A DNA stretch of 64,000 bases, from the NCBI RefSeq assembly GCF_004011835.1, contig NZ_RKLN01000001.1:124001-188000 (forward strand). The letters run 5' to 3'. The position numbers were made by a program, and so were the translations under genes. Of this stretch, positions 41,143 to 49,704 are shown piece after piece (positions within the stretch are counted from its first letter, which is position 1; each line of letters begins with the position of its first letter). Origin of the DNA: Rhodococcus spongiicola. Lineage in GTDB: Bacteria; Actinomycetota; Actinomycetes; Mycobacteriales; Mycobacteriaceae. The notes beneath the pieces are model-generated. The model searched no databases. It saw nothing but the letters and a program-made list of their open reading frames with translations, and was not told where the DNA came from.

Positions 41143-41258
41143 AGCCCGACCCTCCTGACCTCCCGCGCGGGATGGTGCCGACTGCCGGTCGGTCCGTTCC
41201 ACGACGGACCGTCGCCTCAAACGTACCAATCCTGCAGTGCTAAGGTCGGCACGTTCAC

Positions 41259-41338
41259 TGACACGGGGTGCTCCGCAAGGGCGGGGCTGAGATCACACCC
41301 GGGAACCTGCATCAGGTAATGCTGACGAAGGGATGTCA
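41259..41338 (+). promoter_or_regulatory. TPP riboswitch (THI element)
   Basis: The aptamer core is clear: CGGGGTGCT (41264 on), GGCTGAGATCACACCC (41285-41300) and the pyrophosphate arm ACCTGCATCAGGTAATGCTGACGAAGGGA. P1 pairs TGACA (41259-41263) with TGTCA (41334-41338), whose last A is the first base of the tenA start codon. The GAAGGGA of the aptamer serves as ribosome site. TPP binding should therefore shut translation directly, without a separate expression platform. Confidence 0.95.
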
Positions 41339-42072
41339 TGGCGATGACAACGCCTGTCCAGGACTCGTCTGACCATTCCGCCACCGAAGGCGCTCGATTC
41401 ACCGATCTGCTGTGGGAGCGCACGGCCGATCTGCGCGCTCTGATCGACGACATGGAGTTCCTGCGTCGACTCGGTGACGGCACACTTCCGCTCGACGTGT
41501 TCCGTCATTACATCGAGCAGGACTCGCTGTATTTGGCCGAGTACACGAAGGCCCTCGCACTGTTGGCCACCAAGTCGCCGGATCCCCAGACCGCGGCGTT
41601 CTGGGCGACGTCGGCCGCGACGGCCGCCGTCGTCGAAACTCAACTGCACGGAGAACTCCTGGCCGGCGGCTCCCTCCCCGAGAGCACGCAGGCGCCGGAG
41701 CACTCACCGGCCTGCCTCGGGTACGTGTCGTACCTGACCGCGACCGCATCCACCGAGCCGTACCCGGTTGGGGCCGCCGCGGTTCTGCCGTGCTTCTGGA
41801 TCTACGCCGTGGTGGGTCGCCGCCTCGCCGCCACCGCCCACGAAGTGCTCGCGGCCGATCCGTCGCACCCGTACGCGCAGTGGGTGACCACCTACGACGA
41901 TCCTGCCTTCCAAGAGTCCGTCGAGTCGGCACGTCGCCTCGTCGACGCTGCCGCAGACGCCGCAACCGCCGAGCAGCGCGAGGCCATGATCCGCGCGTTC
42001 GTGATCGCGACGCGCTACGAGTTCATGTTCTGGGACACCTCCCTGAACCAGCAGTCCTGGCCGGCGTCGTGA
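41338..42072 (+). CDS. tenA: TenA/thiaminase II family protein
   Basis: 244 residues. TenA enzymes hydrolyse aminomethyl-HMP in salvage of degraded thiamine. Seen: the helical core DVFRHYIEQDSLYLAEYTKA, AAVLPCFWIYAVVGRRL with a candidate nucleophilic Cys, and a C-terminal RYEFMFWDTS with the conserved Glu. First gene of an operon with a binding protein, permease and ATPase, under the TPP riboswitch. The operon content (ThiXYZ-like transporter plus TenA) matches import and conversion of formyl-aminopyrimidine. Confidence 0.94.
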   Translation: MAMTTPVQDSSDHSATEGARFTDLLWERTADLRALIDDMEFLRRLGDGTLPLDVFRHYIEQDSLYLAEYTKALALLATKSPDPQTAAFWATSAATAAVVETQLHGELLAGGSLPESTQAPEHSPACLGYVSYLTATASTEPYPVGAAAVLPCFWIYAVVGRRLAATAHEVLAADPSHPYAQWVTTYDDPAFQESVESARRLVDAAADAATAEQREAMIRAFVIATRYEFMFWDTSLNQQSWPAS

Positions 42073-42077
42073 GGACC

Positions 42078-43097
42078 ATGTCGCGGCTGCGCCGCGCTCT
42101 GGCGACCTCGGCGATCGTGGTGTCCGTGCTGGGCGTCCTCACCGCATGCGGCAGTTCCGACAACTCGGCCGACACCATCCGGTTCGCCCTGGACTGGACA
42201 CCGAACACGAACCACACCGGGTTGTACCTCGCGCTCGAGGAGGGCTTCTTCACCGACGCCGGACTGAACGTCGAGGTGCTGCCGTACAACCAGTCGTCGC
42301 CGGACACCCTGGTCGACGCCGGGCGGGCCGAGTTCGGCATCAGCTTCCAGGGTGCGGCCACGTTCTCGCGGGCCGCGGGCGCCCGGACCGTCTCGGTGCT
42401 CGCGCCGCTGCAGCACTGGGCGACCGGTATCGGCGTCAAGGCGGATCGGGCCGACATCACTCGCCCCAGGGACCTCGACGGCAAGATCTACGCCGGGTTC
42501 GGCGATCCCGGCGAGGAGGCGATTCTCCGCCAGGTCATCCGGAATGACGGCGGTACAGGTGATTTCGAGACCGTCGTACTCGGCACGTCCGCCTACGAAG
42601 CGGTGTACGACGGGCAGGCCGACTTCACGGTGTCGTTCTTCGCGTGGGAGGGCATCGAGGCGGAACATCGTGGCACCCCGATGCGCTACTTCCATTACAC
42701 GGACTTCGGTTTCCCGGACGCATACGCAATCGTGGTCAACGGGAACGAGACCTGGCTCGCCGAGCATCCCGAGCAGGCACGCAAGTTCGTGGAGGCCCTG
42801 CAGCGCGGCTACCAGGTGGCCGCCGACGATCCGGACCGCGGTGCACGAGCATTGATCGACGCCAACCCGGGTGTCTTCAGCGACGAGGAACTGGTCTACG
42901 AGAGCCAGCGGATGCTGGCGGCGGACTACATGAAGGACACCTCGGGCCGCGTCGGCGCGCAGACGCGGGACCGGTGGGCCGGCTACTCGGGGTTCCTGTA
43001 CGAGAACGCACTGCTCGCCGGGCCCGACGGCAATCCCCTGACCACCGAACCGGACTGGTCTACGTACTTCACCGATGAGTACCTCGCAGCGTCCTAG
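42078..43097 (+). CDS. thiY: HMP-precursor ABC transporter binding lipoprotein (ThiY/NMT1 type)
   Basis: 339 residues, exported lipoprotein: signal VVSVLGVLTACGSS with lipobox LTAC. NMT1/ThiY fold: TIRFALDWTPNTNHTGLYLA, EEGFFTDAGLNVEVLPY, AEFGISFQGA, and FFAWEGIEAEH. It captures pyrimidine breakdown products of thiamine outside the cell. The ATG at 42078 is taken; GTG at 42069 overlapping the tenA stop (GTGA) is the alternative, adding three residues. Its end overlaps the permease start by 23 bases. Confidence 0.9.
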   Translation: MSRLRRALATSAIVVSVLGVLTACGSSDNSADTIRFALDWTPNTNHTGLYLALEEGFFTDAGLNVEVLPYNQSSPDTLVDAGRAEFGISFQGAATFSRAAGARTVSVLAPLQHWATGIGVKADRADITRPRDLDGKIYAGFGDPGEEAILRQVIRNDGGTGDFETVVLGTSAYEAVYDGQADFTVSFFAWEGIEAEHRGTPMRYFHYTDFGFPDAYAIVVNGNETWLAEHPEQARKFVEALQRGYQVAADDPDRGARALIDANPGVFSDEELVYESQRMLAADYMKDTSGRVGAQTRDRWAGYSGFLYENALLAGPDGNPLTTEPDWSTYFTDEYLAAS

Positions 43098-43890
43098 TCG
43101 CGGAACGCTACCGGCACACGGACCGGTGCGCCGGTTCCTTCCGGCCGCGCTCGTCGTGATAATGCTGGTCGCGGCATGGCAGATCTATGTCGTGGTGAGT
43201 GGGATCCGACCACAGGTCCTGCCGTCACCCGCCCGGGTGGTCGAGCAGGGATGGATGCACCGTGACGACATCGCTGTCAACGCGTGGGCCACAGTGCAGG
43301 TCACGCTCGTAGGGTTCGCGGTCTCCCTCGTCGTAGCTTGGGCGCTCGCGATCCTCGTCGACTTTTCCCCCCGGCTACGACGCGCCTTCGTTCCGCTGTT
43401 CGTCGTCTCCCAGACGCTACCGATCATCGCGATCGCGCCGCTGATGATCATCTGGTTCGGCTTCGGCCTGCTGCCGAAGGTCCTCGTGATCGCCCTCGCG
43501 ACGTTCTTCCCGATGACCATCGGCCTGATCGAGGGCTTCGCGGCAGCCGATCGGGATGCCGGCGCGCTGCTGCGCAGCATGGGCGCGACGCGCTGGCAAC
43601 AGTTCCGGTACGTGCGACTGCCGTCGGCTCTCCCCCGCTTCTTCACGGCGTTGCGAATCGGCGTGACGTATGCAGTCGTGGGCGCGGTGTTCGCCGAGTA
43701 CGTCGGCGCGAGTTCCGGACTGGGCATCTACATGAGCGTCCAGAAGAACTCCTTCCGCACCGACCTGGTGCTCGCGGCCGTCCTGGTCACTGCGGTGGTC
43801 AGCGTCGCACTGTATCTGTGCACATTCGCGATCGAACGGGTCGTGGCACCCTGGGCCATGCGACCGAGCCGGGACCGACACCATGACTGA
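43075..43890 (+). CDS. thiX: Thiamine-precursor ABC transporter permease (ThiX type)
   Basis: 271-residue integral membrane protein with about six helices (LPAALVVIMLVAAWQIYVVV; LVVAWALAILV; and others). The EAA-like cytoplasmic loop GALLRSMGATRWQQFRYVRL contacts the ATPase. SsuC/TauC-like permeases of this kind work with NMT1 binding proteins. It overlaps both neighbours (23 and 8 bases), so the operon is tightly coupled. Confidence 0.92.
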   Translation: MSTSQRPSRGTLPAHGPVRRFLPAALVVIMLVAAWQIYVVVSGIRPQVLPSPARVVEQGWMHRDDIAVNAWATVQVTLVGFAVSLVVAWALAILVDFSPRLRRAFVPLFVVSQTLPIIAIAPLMIIWFGFGLLPKVLVIALATFFPMTIGLIEGFAAADRDAGALLRSMGATRWQQFRYVRLPSALPRFFTALRIGVTYAVVGAVFAEYVGASSGLGIYMSVQKNSFRTDLVLAAVLVTAVVSVALYLCTFAIERVVAPWAMRPSRDRHHD

Positions 43891-44656
43891 CATCCAGACC
43901 GATACCCCCATCGTCGAACTGTTCTCCGTCACCAAGACGTTCGGTAACCGACGAGTTCTCGACGGTGTCGACCTCGGCGTCCGACCCGGTGAGTTCGTGT
44001 CCGTGATCGGGCCGAGTGGTTGCGGCAAGAGCACCATCTTCGGGATCGTTGCGGGTCTCGATGATCCGGACTCCGGCACCGTGTCTGCGCCGACGTGCGC
44101 CCACATGCCCCAGAAGGATCTGCTCTTCCCGTGGCGTTCGGTCCTCGACAACACCACCCTCGGACTCGAGGTTCAGCGCGTCCCCCGCAAACAGGCTCGC
44201 GCCCGCGCCGCCGAACTCTTCCCACGGTTCGGGCTCGCAGGCTTCGAGAATGCTCGACCCCACCAACTCTCGGGCGGAATGCGCCAGCGGGCAGCCTTGC
44301 TCCGCACGGTTGTACAGAACCGCTCGGTTCTGCTGCTCGACGAGCCGTTCGGCGCCCTGGACTCGCTGACCCGCACCGAGATGCAGACCTGGTTGCAGGA
44401 CGTGTGGCAGCAGTACCGTTGGACGGTACTGATGATCACCCACGACGTCCGCGAGGCCGTGTTCCTGTCCGACCGCGTAGTCGTCCTGTCGGCCAGGCCG
44501 GCGACGGTTCGACGCGACGTGGTCGTCGATCTGCCGCGTCCGCGAGAACTCTCGGTGGTCACGTCCCCCGAGTTCGTGGCGATCGAACGCGAACTCATCG
44601 AGGTACTGCACGAGGAGTCCCGTCGGGCGCTGGCCGAGCAGGAGTCTGCCCGCTAG
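43883..44656 (+). CDS. thiZ: Thiamine-precursor ABC transporter ATP-binding protein (ThiZ type)
   Basis: 257 residues. Walker A GPSGCGKSTIFGIVAGLDDP, Q-loop AHMPQKDLLFPWRS, signature LSGGMRQRAALLRTV, Walker B VLLLDEPFGALDSLTR, and switch His in MITHDVREAVFLSD. Nitrate/sulfonate-type ATPase pattern. Last gene of the riboswitch operon, overlapping the permease by eight bases. No strong terminator was seen in the 133 bp before the next, convergent gene. Confidence 0.93.
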   Translation: MTDIQTDTPIVELFSVTKTFGNRRVLDGVDLGVRPGEFVSVIGPSGCGKSTIFGIVAGLDDPDSGTVSAPTCAHMPQKDLLFPWRSVLDNTTLGLEVQRVPRKQARARAAELFPRFGLAGFENARPHQLSGGMRQRAALLRTVVQNRSVLLLDEPFGALDSLTRTEMQTWLQDVWQQYRWTVLMITHDVREAVFLSDRVVVLSARPATVRRDVVVDLPRPRELSVVTSPEFVAIERELIEVLHEESRRALAEQESAR

Positions 44657-44789
44657 CTAAGACCCAGATGGCACAGGTGCTGGCTCGAGACCGCCTGGTT
44701 GCTGAGGGAACGCTGCGCCCCGGACGGCCGGTGCGGTGCATGCCGACATGCCCGCCACCGGAACCGTCCAGGGACAACATCATTCGGTC

Positions 44790-45614
44790 CTACGACCCGA
44801 TGGATCCTACGAACCCACCGGCACCGGCACCGGCAAACCCGCCGGACCCGGTGGACCCGAAGCCGTTCGGCAGCGGAGCCACCCACTTCCACTCCGCGCA
44901 GTCGTTGGTGACGAACTTGGTGTCGGTCTTCTCGATGACCACAGCCGATGCCACCGTCTTATCGGGATCGTTGGCTGGCTTGGTACGGCCTGTGGCGACC
45001 TCGCCGCCGGGGGCTTTGCGTTCCCAATCGCATTTCTCGTTCTCGAGGCCGGGGTTCTGGTAGATGCCCGGCTTGACCTTGTTTTCCCCGTCGCCGACCA
45101 GGAACTCGCCGGTGCCAGAAATGGTCGGCTTGCCCAGGCTCCCCGACGAGCCGAGCGACCCGGTCGAACCCAGCGACCCGGTACCGTCCTCGAGCGGGGC
45201 CACCCACTTCCACTCCGCGCAGTCGTTGGTGACGAACTTGGTGTCGGTCTTCTCGATGACCACAGCGGATGCCACCGTTTTATCGGGATCGTTGGCTGGC
45301 TTGGTACGGCCTTTGGCGACCTCGCCGCCGGGGGCTTTGCGTTCCCAATCGCATTTCTCGTTCTCGAGGCCGGGGTTCTCGTAGATGCCCGGCTTGACCT
45401 TGTTTTCCCCGTCGCCGACCAGGAACTCGCCGGTGCCAGGAATGGTCGGCCCACCCAAGCTTCCGCTTCCGGACGAACCGAACGAACCCACCGCACCGAA
45501 CCCACCCGCCGCACCGACCGAACCGGTGCCACCGAACGGATTGGCCTGGGCGATACCGCCCGTTAACATTGCCAACGAAGCTAGTCCTGCGATCCCGATT
45601 CTTGCAGCACGCAT
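44790..45614 (-). CDS. Secreted protein with two nearly identical C/W-rich domains
   Basis: 274 residues. Signal peptide ARIGIAGLASLAMLTGGIAQ then A; a Gly/Ser linker (GSVGAAGGFGAVGSFGSSGS); domain 1 about residues 60-141 and domain 2 about 167-248; Gly-rich tail. Each domain reads GTGEFLVGDGENKVKPGIY, then CDWERKAPGG and TNDCAEWKWVAPL, the pattern of an actinobacterial cell-surface domain with a PG-x-Y turn and paired cysteines. The copies differ at very few bases. GGAGG lies five bases before the ATG. Function unknown; probably cell-wall exposed. Confidence 0.85.
   Translation of the reverse strand: MRAARIGIAGLASLAMLTGGIAQANPFGGTGSVGAAGGFGAVGSFGSSGSGSLGGPTIPGTGEFLVGDGENKVKPGIYENPGLENEKCDWERKAPGGEVAKGRTKPANDPDKTVASAVVIEKTDTKFVTNDCAEWKWVAPLEDGTGSLGSTGSLGSSGSLGKPTISGTGEFLVGDGENKVKPGIYQNPGLENEKCDWERKAPGGEVATGRTKPANDPDKTVASAVVIEKTDTKFVTNDCAEWKWVAPLPNGFGSTGSGGFAGAGAGGFVGSIGS
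44878..45129 (-). repeat. Internal duplication, copy encoding domain 2
   Basis: 252 bp matching 45199-45450 at an offset of 321 bp (107 codons). By eye I count about five base differences, so the duplication is recent or maintained by gene conversion. Confidence 0.9.
45199..45450 (-). repeat. Internal duplication, copy encoding domain 1
   Basis: Partner of 44878-45129. Differences include GAY versus GAG-type changes such as IYENPG here against IYQNPG in the other copy, and VAKGR against VATGR. Confidence 0.9.
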
Positions 45615-45840
45615 GCATACCTCCTCGCAATCACGGCCCCCGGAGCGGGCGCCTGGCGAAGATCACGGTATTGCAACAAACCACCGGAGTGGGGGAACCT
45701 GAAATCCCGCGTCAAGTTCTCGACCGGCGCGAGCCACCAACGGCGGCACCCGCATCTCGACCCGAAATCGCCTGTACGGAAACGTTCTCACCCTTCCATG
45801 TGTCTCCGGGAAGGACGACTCGCGAAGCGGGCTCAGGACC

Positions 45841-46875
45841 TCAGATTCCCATCGAGCGCGCGATCATCGGCCAGGAGTTGTGCAGGTCGTCCTGCCAGTA
45901 GCCCCACGAATGGGTGCCCCCGGGCCGGAAATCGACGACGGCAGGGATGTTCAACTCGGCGAGTCGTCTGGCGAGGTTGTGGGTGCAGTAGTTGGTCGCG
46001 GCTTCGATGACGCCGCCGACAATGATCTGGTTGGCAAGTGCCAGAGCCTGGCCGTTGATCCCGGGGCCCTCGAGCGTTTCGTGAGGACCGGGCAGACCGG
46101 AGCCGCTCGTGATGTACAGCTCGGTGCCGCGCAGTCGTTCAGCGTTGACGACCGGATCGTTCGCCACCCAACCTGGGCCATCGAGTGGGCCCCACATGTT
46201 CGTGACGTCTACACCGCCACGCACACCAAGGACCGTTTGGATCGCGCTCTGACCTGCCCACGTGCTGGTCTCGGCACAGCCACTGTAGGAGCCGACGCTC
46301 TCGTAGAAGCCGGGCTTGGCGATTGCGAGATTGAGTACCGACGTCGCGGTCATCGAGATCGCGGCAATGGACTGAATGCCGTTGGTTCCGAACCTCTCGT
46401 CGATTACTGGCGGTAGTTCCTCGAGCAGGAAGGTCTGCCACTTCTGGCGGCCGAGCTTCGGATCGTCTTTCTCCCAGTCGGTGTAGTAGCTGAATGCCCC
46501 CTCGAGTGGAGTCACGACATTGACGTTCTCGTTCTTGAAGAAGTCCATCACGTCGGACTTGCGCTGCCATGTCGCGGAGTCCTCGCCCCCGCCGGCGCCG
46601 TTGAGGAGATACAGCGTCGGTCGTGGCTCACTGGTGTCCGCAGGCAGGATCACCTCGAGAGGGATGTTTCGATCCATCGACGGCGAGTACACCGAGATTT
46701 TGACCTTGCGGTCGGAGCTCTGGGTGTATCTCGCCAGGTAAGACCCGGACTCGTTTGGTGCAGCCGCTGCACCGACTTGGGCCAATGCCGTCGTCGGCGC
46801 TGCGAGCAGCGACGCGGCGGTCAGAACCGCCGCAGCCGCAAGAGCGCGGGCGCGCCCAACCTTCGAACTCGTCAC
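45841..46875 (-). CDS. Secreted mycolyltransferase-like esterase (antigen 85 family)
   Basis: 344 residues. Signal peptide (AAAAVLTAASLLAAPTTALA, about residues 13-32); alpha/beta-hydrolase core with LYLLNGAGGGEDSATWQRKS, catalytic Ser in AISMTATSVLNLAIAKPGFY, SYSGCAETSTW, and the His motif GTHSWGYWQDDL. Antigen-85-type enzymes transfer mycolic acids onto trehalose or arabinogalactan in the cell wall. The canonical G-x-S-M-A reads A-I-S-M-T here, a small change around the nucleophile. The GTG at 46873-46875 has GGGGAGG eight bases upstream and removes an unneeded N-terminal stretch. Supports a mycolate-containing host. Confidence 0.9.
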   Translation of the reverse strand: MTSSKVGRARALAAAAVLTAASLLAAPTTALAQVGAAAAPNESGSYLARYTQSSDRKVKISVYSPSMDRNIPLEVILPADTSEPRPTLYLLNGAGGGEDSATWQRKSDVMDFFKNENVNVVTPLEGAFSYYTDWEKDDPKLGRQKWQTFLLEELPPVIDERFGTNGIQSIAAISMTATSVLNLAIAKPGFYESVGSYSGCAETSTWAGQSAIQTVLGVRGGVDVTNMWGPLDGPGWVANDPVVNAERLRGTELYITSGSGLPGPHETLEGPGINGQALALANQIIVGGVIEAATNYCTHNLARRLAELNIPAVVDFRPGGTHSWGYWQDDLHNSWPMIARSMGI

Positions 46876-47188
46876 TTCAACGTCCTCCCCTGAACCTCGA
46901 AACATGCTGCGCGCAATGCAGATCCGACGCGTCTATGCGCGACGTCGGAACCCCCGCGACCGACTTCAGAAGAGCACAATACTGACCCGTGGCGGTAGAT
47001 GTCCAGATCCGTGACACCTAAGCGGGGTTGATCAGCAGTTCACGTTCAGATGTGGAGTGATGCGGACGGATACGCTCTCGTTCACTCAAATCCTTTGCCT
47101 CATAACCGCTGCCGAATCGAGTGGCGAGGGCTGCGCGACGGGGCGGTCGAGCCGATCGCCTCGGAGTGTCCTCTTCCAATCAACGGGC
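46876..47188. other. Intergenic region upstream of the mycolyltransferase
   Basis: 313 bp between the mycolyltransferase start and the end of the VOC gene. Frames here are shadows. It must hold the promoter of the esterase, but I cannot place it convincingly; no repeat or RNA gene is seen. Confidence 0.45.
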
Positions 47189-47707
47189 TCAACCGATCGT
47201 TCGAACGGGATCCGAACCATCCCAGGTACGGGCCTGCTCGATTCCGTAGTCGAGCATCGCCCGCATCCCGGCGCTCTGGATGTACTCGAAGACGATCCCC
47301 GGCTGCGCCGGCGAGTGCACGTATGCGACCCGGGTGAAGGGGCTCTCGGCGACGAACAGTTCCTCGAGACCGCGACTGCGAGCGGAAGCGAGCGATTCAT
47401 CGAGATCATCTGTGATCCAAGCGATGTGGTGGGGACCGAGCAGTGGATTACCCGCATCATCCGTGTACGGGGACGGTGTGGACGACGTGATCTGCATGAG
47501 TTCGATCTGGAGGGCGCCGGTGTACCCCATCGCGACGTCCATGGTCACGACGGTGTCGGCTCCGGCGTAGCGCCCGGACAGCCTCACGCCACGGAACACC
47601 GTCCACGGGCCGACACCGGCGTGTTTCACCCAGTGGTCGAGGGCATCGTCGAGTTCCGCGACGACATACCCCATCTGCATTGCGGGTTCCGGAACCTGAT
47701 GGCTCAT
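47189..47707 (-). CDS. VOC-family (glyoxalase-fold) protein
   Basis: 172 residues, two beta-alpha-beta-beta-beta halves. Seen: MQMGYVVAELDDALDHWVKH at the start, ALQIELMQITSSTPSPYTDD, and LGPHHIAWITDDLDESLASA then PGIVFEYIQ, with His and Glu at usual metal positions. Members include methylmalonyl-CoA epimerases, dioxygenases and resistance proteins; this one resembles the unassigned mycobacterial type. The ATG has GGAGG five bases upstream. It follows the uracil-DNA glycosylase by 49 bp on the same strand. Confidence 0.86.
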   Translation of the reverse strand: MSHQVPEPAMQMGYVVAELDDALDHWVKHAGVGPWTVFRGVRLSGRYAGADTVVTMDVAMGYTGALQIELMQITSSTPSPYTDDAGNPLLGPHHIAWITDDLDESLASARSRGLEELFVAESPFTRVAYVHSPAQPGIVFEYIQSAGMRAMLDYGIEQARTWDGSDPVRTIG

Positions 47708-47756
47708 GCACACCTCCAGCGGCGGTCGACGTGGCTGGGATGGTACCCGCGCCCCG

Positions 47757-48629
47757 TCATGGTCCCGAGCCGCCGCAACCCCACCCGAGCTCGGCGAGAT
47801 CCCTGGCACGGCCGATCACGTCGTCGAGCATCTCCTCCGTGAGCTTGCCGGTGAAGGTGTTCTGCTGACTCGGGTGATAGCACCCGATCATGGTGAGCGT
47901 CTTACCGGCCGGGGTGTGCAGGACGGCGATCTCCCCGTGCCCGAACTTCGGCTTGGGCACGGGCACGGTCCCCCCTGCGCGGCGAACGACGTTCAGGGTC
48001 GCATCCCAGCCGAAGGAGCCCAGAGCGAGGACGGCACGCACCCACGGCAGCAGGTCCGCGAGTTCGGCGTCCAACCAACTCGCGCAGCGGTCCCGTTCCT
48101 CGACGGTCGGCTTGTTGTCCGGCGGCGCGCAGCGGACGGCCGAGATCATTCTGGCGCCGAACAGCTTCTGCCCGTCCCCGGCGTGCTCGGCGGTCGCCCT
48201 GTTCGCGACGCCGGCGCGGTGCAGTGCCCGGAACAACCAGTCGCCGGACTGATCACCGGTGAACATCCGGCCGGTGCGGTTTCCGCCGTGTGCCGCGGGC
48301 GCCAGGCCCACGATCAACAATTTGGGCAGCGTGTCACCGAAGCCCGGGAGCGGACGTCCCCAGTAGGGCTGGTCCGCGAATGCACGTCGTTTGACGTCGG
48401 CGACATGCTCGCGCCAGTCCACCAGACGCGGACACGCCCGGCACACGCTCACGCGGGCGTCGAGCTCCTCCAGGTTTGCCGCGGTGGTGGCCTGAGCGGC
48501 GACGTCCTCCGCGCAGCGCGCGACAGGCGTGTCCACGGTCGCCGGATCGGCGGGCCAGCCGGTACCGGGGGGTACCGGGGATGCGAACAGCTCACCCGTG
48601 CCGGGATGCGGCAGCAGCTCGCCGGTCAT
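47757..48629 (-). CDS. udgB: Uracil-DNA glycosylase, family 5 (UdgB)
   Basis: 290 residues; removes uracil (and other deaminated bases) from DNA. Seen: cysteine cluster start VSVCRACPRLVDWREHVADV, the family 5 motif VGLAPAAHGGNRTGRMFTGD, RCAPPDNKPT, and the second catalytic loop GCYHPSQQNTFTG. The Cys set (C-x2-C plus two later) is expected to bind 4Fe-4S. The ATG at 48627-48629 places SPVPPGTGWP as in relatives; upstream starts are possible. Divergent from the sirtuin gene. Confidence 0.92.
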   Translation of the reverse strand: MTGELLPHPGTGELFASPVPPGTGWPADPATVDTPVARCAEDVAAQATTAANLEELDARVSVCRACPRLVDWREHVADVKRRAFADQPYWGRPLPGFGDTLPKLLIVGLAPAAHGGNRTGRMFTGDQSGDWLFRALHRAGVANRATAEHAGDGQKLFGARMISAVRCAPPDNKPTVEERDRCASWLDAELADLLPWVRAVLALGSFGWDATLNVVRRAGGTVPVPKPKFGHGEIAVLHTPAGKTLTMIGCYHPSQQNTFTGKLTEEMLDDVIGRARDLAELGWGCGGSGP

Positions 48630-48744
48630 CGGGTCCACACAGGCATCGGCATGCGCCAATTCAACCCGATCGGCTCGCCTCGATCGGCTCCGCACCGCCT
48701 ACCCCGATGCGGGTGCCGGGAGCCGGGCCACCACAATCGACGGC

Positions 48745-49509
48745 ATGAACCAGCACACCGTCGATCCGGCGATCGTCGAGGCAGCCCGCCTCGCTCGCCG
48801 GGTGGTCGCGTTCAGTGGCGCCGGCATGTCCGCCGAGAGCGGCATTCCTACCTTCCGGGATGCCCAGACCGGCCTGTGGGAGAAGTTCGAGCCGGAGCAG
48901 CTCGCGAGCCCGGACGGGTGGAGGCGCGACAGCGGGCTGGTATGGGCGTGGTACCAGTGGCGGACCGGCCTGGTGCGCCGCGTGCAGCCCAACGACGGCC
49001 ACCGGGCACTGGCGGCATGGGGGCAGCAGGTCCCGATGAAGATCATCACCCAGAACGTCGACGACCTGCACGAGCGCGCCGGCAGCGAGGTCACTGCACA
49101 CCTGCACGGCAGCCTGTTCGCCCCACGATGCAGCGGATGCGGCGCGGCGTACCCGTCGGACGGCGGTCTCGACGTCGAACCCACCGGCCCGGTGCCGCCC
49201 CCGAAGTGCGCGAGTTGCGGCGGAGAGGTGCGCCCCGGCGCGGTCTGGTTCGGCGAGTCGTTGCCACTGGAGGCCTGGCAGGGGGCCGAGAACGCGATCG
49301 ACGAATGCGACCTTATGATCGTCGTCGGCACGTCCGGGGTGGTGTACCCAGCCGCGGCCCTGCCGCTGCAGGCAATCGAGTCTGGTGTCACCGTCCTCGA
49401 GATCAACCCGCAGACGACCGACCTGAGCCCGCACGTCCACCACTCGTGGCGCACCACGGCCGCCATCGGGCTTCCTGCCCTCGTCGCGGCGATTGGCGAG
49501 TACTGGTGA
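48745..49509 (+). CDS. Sirtuin: NAD-dependent protein deacylase (SIRT5/CobB type)
   Basis: 254 residues. Seen: NAD loop VAFSGAGMSAESGIPTFRD, ITQNVDDLHERAG, catalytic His in AHLHGSLF, zinc-binding CSGC and CASC pairs, and LMIVVGTSGVVYPAA. The acyl pocket reads WAWYQWRTG, a Tyr-x-x-Arg pair known from SIRT5 and CobB to favour succinyl/malonyl groups. No ribosome site is evident at the ATG. It uses NAD and yields O-acyl-ADP-ribose, the substrate of macro-domain deacetylases such as those at 19174-21888. Confidence 0.94.
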   Translation: MNQHTVDPAIVEAARLARRVVAFSGAGMSAESGIPTFRDAQTGLWEKFEPEQLASPDGWRRDSGLVWAWYQWRTGLVRRVQPNDGHRALAAWGQQVPMKIITQNVDDLHERAGSEVTAHLHGSLFAPRCSGCGAAYPSDGGLDVEPTGPVPPPKCASCGGEVRPGAVWFGESLPLEAWQGAENAIDECDLMIVVGTSGVVYPAAALPLQAIESGVTVLEINPQTTDLSPHVHHSWRTTAAIGLPALVAAIGEYW

Positions 49510-49704
49510 GTAGCGTCACTCGAGGTCCCGTGCAGTGACCTAAACGTGCACTACACCCGTTGGATCGGGCCCCCCGCGCCACTGATCAATAGTTGGCGGA
49601 TTACACACATTTGTTACGTATCGCCCAAACCTGCGACGAACCGTGAGACAGTGTCACAGTTGGGTCACAGCTGGCCGTGCCCGCTCGAGACTAAAGGAGA
49701 CGTT

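Noticed and set aside
48745-49509. Macro-linked class M sirtuin system with lipoylation genes
   Set aside because: The sirtuin has a full zinc module and a CobB/SIRT5 pocket, and no lipoate ligase or GcvH-like gene adjoins it or the macro genes.
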